64,000 nt of DNA from Nitzschia sp. DOCU1 (Eukaryota > Bacillariophyta > Bacillariophyceae > Bacillariales > Bacillariaceae), in the NCBI GenBank assembly GCA_951394045.1, contig OX595990.1:2348549-2412548 (forward strand), given 5' to 3'. The notes beneath the pieces are model-generated. The model saw only the letters and a program-made list of their open reading frames with translations. It searched no databases and was not told the origin of the DNA. Shown here piece by piece: positions 58,191 through 64,000 of the stretch; within the stretch, counting starts at the first letter, position 1, and every line of letters starts with the position of its first letter. The translations under genes and the position numbers were made by a program.

Positions 58191-58973
58191 CTAACCAGTC
58201 CGAACAGCTGCAGAGTTTGAGTTGGAAGTGAACGCTTCCGTACTTGCCCGGAGGTCATCGTCCCTATCACCTGACATCTTCCGTCTCGTGTCTGCCGAGC
58301 GGTCCAGAGTCTCTTCGGCACAGCGCTCCAGAATTCCGACGATTTCTTCTCCCAAACCTCCTTTGCTAGTCCTGGCACAAACCATGGGAGTGCTTCCTTT
58401 CTTTGTTTTTGCCAGCATCGATTCTGGAGCCGCCCGGATCAACATTCGAATCACTGCAAGGGAAGTTCCATATCGACAAGCTACGTGAAGAGGAAGGAAT
58501 CCACTATCGTCTGCCACCAAGGCGCCTTCCGGATAAGCACGAAGCAATAATCGGGTCGATGCTTCTCCTCCCGCATGATCTTTGCAAGCGTAATGAAGTG
58601 CAACTCGTCCATTATTATCTCTTTCCTTGGCCGTCTTTGGGTCGATTTTCAACAAGGCACCGACGGTCGCAGTCGGCGCCCCCGACATGACTGCAATCTG
58701 CAACGGAATACGCCCATATTTTCGATCCACCTGAAAGGCCGCCCCAGGATGAATCGCTGCCAGCCCTTGGATGACTTCGGGAGGTGCCCCCAGCGCGGCC
58801 GCCAAATGCAGTGCGTTCACGCGGGAGGCAATCTGGCCATCGTAAAAGCCACCCACATGAAATAAATCTTTGCAAAGCCTGGGGGTCTTTTTGGCTTCTT
58901 TCAAAGCTCGGTCCCACTTGTGATCTTGCAAGAGAGAGAACACTAGATTCGGCTCATCATTATCGGCGATCAT
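58191..58973 (-). CDS. Ankyrin-repeat protein
   Basis: A single exon encodes 260 residues from ATG 58973 (MIADNDEPNLV); a longer in-frame start is less likely because the extension is a Cys/Tyr-rich run with no family match. About five diatom-style ankyrin repeats are seen (VNALHLAAALGAPPEVI, GRIPLQIAVMSGAPTATV, GRVALHYACKDHAGGEA, GFLPLHVACRYGTSLAVI, GSTPMVCARTSKGG). The C-terminus is disordered. The role is unknown. Confidence 0.8.
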   Translation of the reverse strand: MIADNDEPNLVFSLLQDHKWDRALKEAKKTPRLCKDLFHVGGFYDGQIASRVNALHLAAALGAPPEVIQGLAAIHPGAAFQVDRKYGRIPLQIAVMSGAPTATVGALLKIDPKTAKERDNNGRVALHYACKDHAGGEASTRLLLRAYPEGALVADDSGFLPLHVACRYGTSLAVIRMLIRAAPESMLAKTKKGSTPMVCARTSKGGLGEEIVGILERCAEETLDRSADTRRKMSGDRDDDLRASTEAFTSNSNSAAVRTG

Positions 58974-59585
58974 GATGAAACAACAACAATAGCAGTAGCA
59001 GCAGCGGAGGAAGTGGGGGTAGAAATGGAAAATATCTGGTAAGAAGAGCACTGAAGCCGGTGGGAAGGCAGTGCCTCTGCTTTTGGATGCAGCAGTTAGA
59101 AGCCAACGGTCATGATAACAAATTTTCGCTCGTGTTCTCACGGCACGAGTTCTTCGTTCCCGGATTCGCTGGATGTCCGGCTGACTGTCTGTCGTGCGTC
59201 ACATCGCAATGTGGATAAGCTATCTTTCCAGGTATCATACGTATCTAAATTAATACCGTATGGCCGTTCCCACTCTTCTTCGAAATTCGCTCGTCCCCGC
59301 GCCGCCTTCTCCTTCCGCCAACCAGCAATACGAACCATACCACGCATGGACTGACGTTAGCACGACAAAATGATGGGAAAGCCGGAAGATTCATCACTTC
59401 GATAGATTCTCACCACCGCGTGTTTCGGGGTCGTGTAGGAAGACGTGGACACAACAGAATCATCATTTCCAAGACGTTGATGGTTTTAAAACAACCGGCG
59501 ACTCTTTCATACGCAGCATTGAAACTCAAAGCAAAACGAACCAGTCCAACTTACCCTTCCACACACTCCTGTTATTCTCATTATC
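58974..59585. other. Divergent intergenic region
   Basis: About 610 bp between divergent starts, with no gene or repeat visible. Short frames near 59112-59354 have no domain. Confidence 0.55.
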
Positions 59586-60371
59586 ATGCTACGAAATTCT
59601 GCCTCCCGAATCCTGACAGGTTCCCGTCAATCATGGCAACGATCAATAAGCATCCCAGCATCGGGCGGCAACTCTTATTATCACTCTTCAACGCGGGCGA
59701 GTGGCAGCCTTTCGCACTTGTATTCAACAAATGTCTTTACGCATCGCCGAGAGGAACGTCGAAATAATAGCAGTGCTACTGGCCTTCCACGCATGATTTC
59801 GGTTGTCGATCGCCGTAACTTTTCGACCACGGAAGAACATCATTCAGCCACTCTCCGAGAAAAGATGCAAGAGCAACGAGATCGGGGTCGAGCGGCAGCT
59901 TCCAAGGGTGCTCATTCATTGAGAGAAATGGCCCAAAAATATGGAGCCGTCTTTGTGGGAACCTATTTGGGTGTTTATTTTGCAACGTTAGGTTCGTTTT
60001 ATGTGGGGATTGAATCGGGAGTGTTAGATCCTGCCTATGTCATGAGCTGGGTGTCGAACGAACCGGATGCGAAATCGACCGTCCATGTCGTGATGGACGT
60101 GATGGATCACTACCCTTGGACAAGGCCCTATGTTCCCATTATTGAAAGCAATCCTCAAGTAGCGAATCTGGCAGTGGCGTGGATTGCTGTCAAATTCACG
60201 GAACCTATCCGCTTGGGAACAACACTTGCAATTGTTCCTCGATTATCCAGGTATCTGGGATATGCACCTCCAAAAGAGGATCATGATCACGTCGACGAAG
60301 TTGCAAAGGAAGAGCCTGTAGAAACAAAAGGTGAAACTACGGAGAAGGAGACGTCGGCGAAAAAGGTTTAG
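59586..60371 (+). CDS. DUF1279 (FAM210-like) mitochondrial membrane protein
   Basis: A single exon encodes 261 residues. The N-terminal 75 residues are basic, Ser-rich and acid-poor (MLRNSASRILTGSRQSW), typical of a mitochondrial presequence. The body has the DUF1279 pattern MAQKYGAVFVGTYLGVYFAT and membrane segments near 118-140 and 195-215. A Glu/Lys tail closes it. FAM210 relatives act in the mitochondrial inner membrane and affect translation or iron-related processes; the role here is inferred only. Confidence 0.88.
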   Translation: MLRNSASRILTGSRQSWQRSISIPASGGNSYYHSSTRASGSLSHLYSTNVFTHRREERRNNSSATGLPRMISVVDRRNFSTTEEHHSATLREKMQEQRDRGRAAASKGAHSLREMAQKYGAVFVGTYLGVYFATLGSFYVGIESGVLDPAYVMSWVSNEPDAKSTVHVVMDVMDHYPWTRPYVPIIESNPQVANLAVAWIAVKFTEPIRLGTTLAIVPRLSRYLGYAPPKEDHDHVDEVAKEEPVETKGETTEKETSAKKV

Positions 60372-60458
60372 AGAATCTAAATTAACAATTTGATGAATCT
60401 TCGATTTTCAATCATTAAAGACGGCATTTCTGCGCGCAACATTTTGCATAACGTCGGA

Positions 60459-63002
60459 CTATACGATACCAAGCTGATCCAAGATAAATGCGTATTCAAA
60501 GGACCTCGATTCCAAGTTTTTGTAACGGTCCGAGGCACTAAAATGGCCAGCATTCATGTCGATTTTCAGACATATTGGACGCTCTTCGTCTGGAACCGTC
60601 GTATAACGAAGGGTCGCTGTCAACTTGGCAGGTTCCCAATACGCCACACGAGGATCAAAGAGACCAGCCAAGAGTAGTATGCTGGGATACGTCGTGGTTT
60701 GGACATTGTTCATGGGAGAATAAGCCATCATTGCATCAAAGTAGTCTACTTCGTTGGGATTGCCCCATTCGCGCCATTCCGAGGTTGTTAACGGTATGCT
60801 CGCATCACTCATGGTCACGACCAAATCCACAAAGGGAACTCCGAAAATGGCGGCGCGAAAGAGATCGGGTGCTTGATTCACGCTGGCTCCCATGGTTAAT
60901 CCACCAGCACTACGGCCTTCGCAGGATAAACTATCGGATGTCGTCCACCCCTCCCGAACAAAATATCGACCCACATCGATAAAGTCGTCAAACGTATTGT
61001 GTTTGTTCAACAACTTACCGTCCGTATACCATTCTCGTCCCATTTCTCCACCCCCGCGAACATGGGCCACGGCAAAGATCACATCGCGATCCAAGAGTGG
61101 AAGCCGCGTGATGGAAAATTCATCGTCAATGCTGTCACCATAGGCTCCATAGGCGTACAGGTGAAGAGGCGACGGCTTGGGCAACTCTTGGCCATTCGCT
61201 GGTGTACGATACACAAGGCTGACTGGAATCTGTGTTTTACCGTCGCGTGACAAGACTTGGATACGTTGACAGGTATACATCGATTTGTCGTATCCCGGCA
61301 CTGGCGTCTCATACACCACCAATCGCTCGTCATTGGGAGAATCCATATTCACTTGAAGTTTCTGGTCTGGGGTCACCATGGACTCATATCCGACCATGAT
61401 ATGAGTGACATTATAATCGACATTGGAGGCCAAATAGGCCGTATGGGCTGGTTCTTGCAGAAACGCCACTCGTTCTACCCGAACCACTTTGGAAGTATCG
61501 GCTTCGTCCACTTGCAAGACCCATACCCCCGGGATCCCTTCGGAACGCCCTGCAACGACAATGTGATGTCGAAAGACGGTAAATTCCTCAATGGCGATTC
61601 CCTCCAGCAGAGGACCTTGTGTACTCGGGTCCAAGATACGGGTCCATCGATCGTCATCTTCGTTGCCTACGGGAACCGTAAATAGTTGAAAATCCCCATC
61701 CGCATCATTGATATTGCTCAAAACCCACCAATAACCACGGACATGCTCCGCACTATACAAGACTTGTGGACGCCTTTGGGATATGCATGTCAAGGTGGCA
61801 CTGGCGTCCTGCAAATCTAAATAATGCATCTCGGACGACTCGGTAGATGCCGTTTCGACCAACAAGTAGCGATCGTCCATGGACACTCCAAAACCAGGCC
61901 AATAGGTAACATCCTCTTCTTCATACAATAAAGTTTTCGTGTCCTCGGATAAACTCCATTGATAAATGAGATAGGGCCGTTGCGTGTCATCTGGCTGCGA
62001 ATAAAAGAGTGTATCGTCGTCCAACCCCCAGGCAACGTCATCCACGATAATCGCGTCATTGTCATCATCACGTCCCACGATAAGGCCGCTAGTTTCCAAG
62101 TTGAGAATCTTTAGTCGATACAATTCATCTCCCGTCGTATCGATAGAATAGGCCAGCAACCTTTCGGATGGTGAAATTTCCAATTCTCCCACTTCAAAGA
62201 ATTTGTAATTTTGAGCAAGCACATTCTCATCCAAATAGACTTGCTCTCCCGGTAAAATGGGAGTGTTGGCTTGTCCATTCCATGATTGTAAATGTTCTTT
62301 CAAATAACTCCCACTACTGTCCATCATTACATCCTCAGGGATCGGTGCCCGACAGTGCAGAGGATACGCTTGGCCTTGTAAGGTTCGTCGGTAGTAATAG
62401 TAGGATCGATCTCGCATAGGAAAGGAATGCGAAGTTTCTTCCATGTACTGTAAGAGCTCTTGATACAAACTTTCTTGCAAGGGTGTCAAACTTTGCAGAC
62501 GGCGTTGCGTATACGCATTTTCGGCTTCCAAATGTGCCAAAATTTCCGGATTGGATCGTTCGTCATCTCGCATCCAACCATAAGGATCGCTGATGAGACG
62601 AGGAGGATCTAACAAGGGACTTGTGGATTCTTGAGATTGTCGTAGTAGTTCGGGATCCCAGCCGGACGGTGCCACCCCCACTGCGACTACGCGGTCTTGT
62701 TCGCGACGAGCGAGGGGTGGAACTATATTGCCACTGTCATTGATGTTGCCATTAGACATTTCATCGGAATTTTGCCCCGGCAAAAAGCCCGTCGCCCATA
62801 GTTTGTGTTCTCCACTAGTGAATAAGAGTGCTACAATTCCCACCAACACAAAGGATACTGCCAATACACTCCAAATCAGCCACTTGTTAGAGAAACCTTG
62901 GCTAGTGTGGGTTCTACGTCGCGACGTTCGAAACGAGTTGTTGCTCTCTCCCGCCACTGCCAGCTCGAGTTCCATCGGCCGAAATCCATCGTCTTTCCTC
63001 AT
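60459..63002 (-). CDS. Membrane-anchored prolyl oligopeptidase (S9), oligopeptidase-B-like
   Basis: A single exon encodes 847 residues. A cytosolic basic N-terminus is followed by a membrane segment at about 41-62 (LIWSVLAVSFVLVGIVALLF), which makes a type II protein with the enzyme on the lumenal or outer side. The seven-bladed propeller region runs to about 560. The hydrolase domain follows, with Ser698 (CEGRSAGG), Asp783 (LFDPRVAYW) and His820 (NAGHFSASDRY), a complete triad. The family cleaves short peptides after Pro or basic residues; the oligopeptidase B resemblance suggests basic sites, which is not proved by sequence. It has no introns, while the damaged relative at 46494-49110 has two, so one may have arisen through an RNA copy. 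Confidence 0.92.
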   Translation of the reverse strand: MRKDDGFRPMELELAVAGESNNSFRTSRRRTHTSQGFSNKWLIWSVLAVSFVLVGIVALLFTSGEHKLWATGFLPGQNSDEMSNGNINDSGNIVPPLARREQDRVVAVGVAPSGWDPELLRQSQESTSPLLDPPRLISDPYGWMRDDERSNPEILAHLEAENAYTQRRLQSLTPLQESLYQELLQYMEETSHSFPMRDRSYYYYRRTLQGQAYPLHCRAPIPEDVMMDSSGSYLKEHLQSWNGQANTPILPGEQVYLDENVLAQNYKFFEVGELEISPSERLLAYSIDTTGDELYRLKILNLETSGLIVGRDDDNDAIIVDDVAWGLDDDTLFYSQPDDTQRPYLIYQWSLSEDTKTLLYEEEDVTYWPGFGVSMDDRYLLVETASTESSEMHYLDLQDASATLTCISQRRPQVLYSAEHVRGYWWVLSNINDADGDFQLFTVPVGNEDDDRWTRILDPSTQGPLLEGIAIEEFTVFRHHIVVAGRSEGIPGVWVLQVDEADTSKVVRVERVAFLQEPAHTAYLASNVDYNVTHIMVGYESMVTPDQKLQVNMDSPNDERLVVYETPVPGYDKSMYTCQRIQVLSRDGKTQIPVSLVYRTPANGQELPKPSPLHLYAYGAYGDSIDDEFSITRLPLLDRDVIFAVAHVRGGGEMGREWYTDGKLLNKHNTFDDFIDVGRYFVREGWTTSDSLSCEGRSAGGLTMGASVNQAPDLFRAAIFGVPFVDLVVTMSDASIPLTTSEWREWGNPNEVDYFDAMMAYSPMNNVQTTTYPSILLLAGLFDPRVAYWEPAKLTATLRYTTVPDEERPICLKIDMNAGHFSASDRYKNLESRSFEYAFILDQLGIV

Positions 63003-63377
63003 AGCGACTGAACTATATAGGAAGCGCTGAAAGGAGAAGAAGGCAGGGTGGAATACTGTCGGGGGTCAATAGGGCAGTGCGGAAGGTGAGAAGCAACTTG
63101 ACAAATGAAGACAGCGGTCATTTTGGCGGAAAAGCGAAACAATAAGATCCTCTCTTTGAATGAACCTTTTAGTCGCATGAATCCAAAGTGCTGATCGCAC
63201 AAGTCGATAGAATGGAGGACTAAATCGACTATTAGAGCAACGACCGTAGTACCGTTCACGCCGTGTGTGGCCGCGCGACGATGGCGGCAAACACACCAAT
63301 ATGCCAATGCCTCTCGTCGCTACTCTCGCATTTCATTGTTTGTTACTCCAACGTTACTTGAAAACTTTAACCATACC
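63003..63377. other. Divergent intergenic region
   Basis: About 375 bp between the peptidase start and the assemblin start, holding both promoters. No feature is visible. Confidence 0.6.
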
Positions 63378-64000
63378 ATGACGCTTCCGTCTACGCCCGC
63401 CATGCACGGGGATCGCATCGATCATCCGAGTCCGGCCATGGAGGCCATTGAATCCGTCGATAAAATGCTGGCCACTATGGAGGGAGGTTCGTTTGAAGAA
63501 GTCATGAAAGAGCGAAATCGAGTGAGTTTTACCATCAGTGGTATGAGTGACTGCATCTATCTAATCTTCTAACACTTGCTTTAGATTCGTAAAGAACGAG
63601 AAGAGTACAATGTTGCCGAACTCAAAGTCCAAATTGTCCGTTTGGAAGATGCCCTGGCGGCCGAAACGAAACGCCGCGTGGATGCCACCACGAAAATTGA
63701 CGATTCGGCTCGGGAACAAATTTACGAAATGGAAAAACGTCTTCGCCAACAACTCGAAGAAGACAATGCTAAACTATCCTTGCGTCTGAATCAACTTGAA
63801 TCACGATTGCAAACCTTGGAAGAACAATGGACTCACGATTCGGAACGTCAAATCGCCTCCATCGACCAGAAAGCCCAAGAGTTTGGCAAGGCATTGGAAC
63901 AGCTGCAACAAGAACAAGATGTCGAACGGAAGGCTCGTCTTCGACGGGAAGGTAGTCTGTTGCAACAAGTAGAACATCACGCCAAGGAATTTGAAGATCG
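63378..64000 (+). CDS. SF-assemblin-like coiled-coil protein (5' part)
   Basis: Exon 1 (63378-63521) and exon 2 (63585 to the window end) are separated by a 63-nt phase-0 intron. The gene runs off the right edge, so only about 186 residues are visible. A short Met-rich head leads into a long coiled coil with heptads of Leu, Ile and Val among Glu, Lys, Gln and Arg (VAELKVQIVRLEDALAAE, LRLNQLESRLQTLEEQW). This fits SF-assemblin, which builds striated fibres attached to basal bodies. The start is the ATG of MTLPSTPAMHG; an upstream in-frame GTG is not used. Confidence 0.8.

Overview
The window is nuclear DNA from a photosynthetic stramenopile, almost certainly a diatom and probably a pennate one. 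Genes are separate transcription units on both strands. Coding regions are broken by 25 short GT-AG introns (about 50 to 157 nt). Several proteins start with a signal peptide that ends in an A-F type cleavage motif (STSAF, TFAF, VAAF, ALAW), the bipartite presequence that sends proteins into diatom plastids. Local families also fit: CRAL-TRIO fused to DUF6824, diatom-style ankyrin proteins, and a secreted Asn-rich surface protein. The species cannot be fixed from the sequence alone.

Layout, left to right. 0-8 kb: ankyrin/UBA protein (-), then a three-exon patatin-like lipase (+). 8-13 kb: plastid block with a thylakoid-lumen protein (-), a plastid pyridoxamine-oxidase/DUF2470 protein (+), a truncated mitochondrial AMP-ligase-like protein (-) and a small plastid protein (+). 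13-18.4 kb: EF-hand Na+/Ca2+ exchanger (+), phosphoglycerate mutase with an EF-hand (+), small plastid protein (-). 19-29 kb: CRAL-TRIO/DUF6824 fusion (-), Golgi-type nucleotide-sugar transferase (+), membrane AAA ATPase (+), disordered ankyrin protein (-). 29.8-36 kb: Asn-rich surface protein (-), GT8 glycosyltransferase (+), tail-anchored Ser-rich protein (-). 36.8-46.4 kb: tandem 5'-nucleotidase C-domain membrane protein (+), RCC2-like protein (-), 7TM receptor-like protein (-), ankyrin protein (+), broken glycerophosphodiesterase (+), multi-pass membrane protein (+). 46.5-64 kb: damaged prolyl oligopeptidase (-), sirtuin (+), secreted FAD oxidoreductase (-), amino-acid transporter (-), Nopp140/SRP40 nucleolar protein (+), carbonyl-reductase-like SDR (-), ankyrin protein (-), DUF1279 mitochondrial protein (+), intact membrane prolyl oligopeptidase (-), and the 5' part of an SF-assemblin (+).

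I see no operon-like pathway cluster, CRISPR array, rRNA, convincing tRNA or intact transposon. Neighbours share little beyond compact spacing; for example the stop codons at 7937 and 7962 face each other across 24 bp. Two calcium-related genes (exchanger and EF-hand mutase) and three ankyrin proteins of diatom style recur, but a joint role would be inference. The most unusual points are a prolyl oligopeptidase copy with two or three lesions beside otherwise intact reading frames and a working intronless relative 12 kb away, a 42-bp inverted repeat in an intergenic region, a phosphoglycerate mutase with its own calcium-binding domain, and a pair of 5'-nucleotidase C-terminal domains with no catalytic partner. 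Exon boundaries were read by eye and checked by reading-frame phase and by continuity of conserved motifs.
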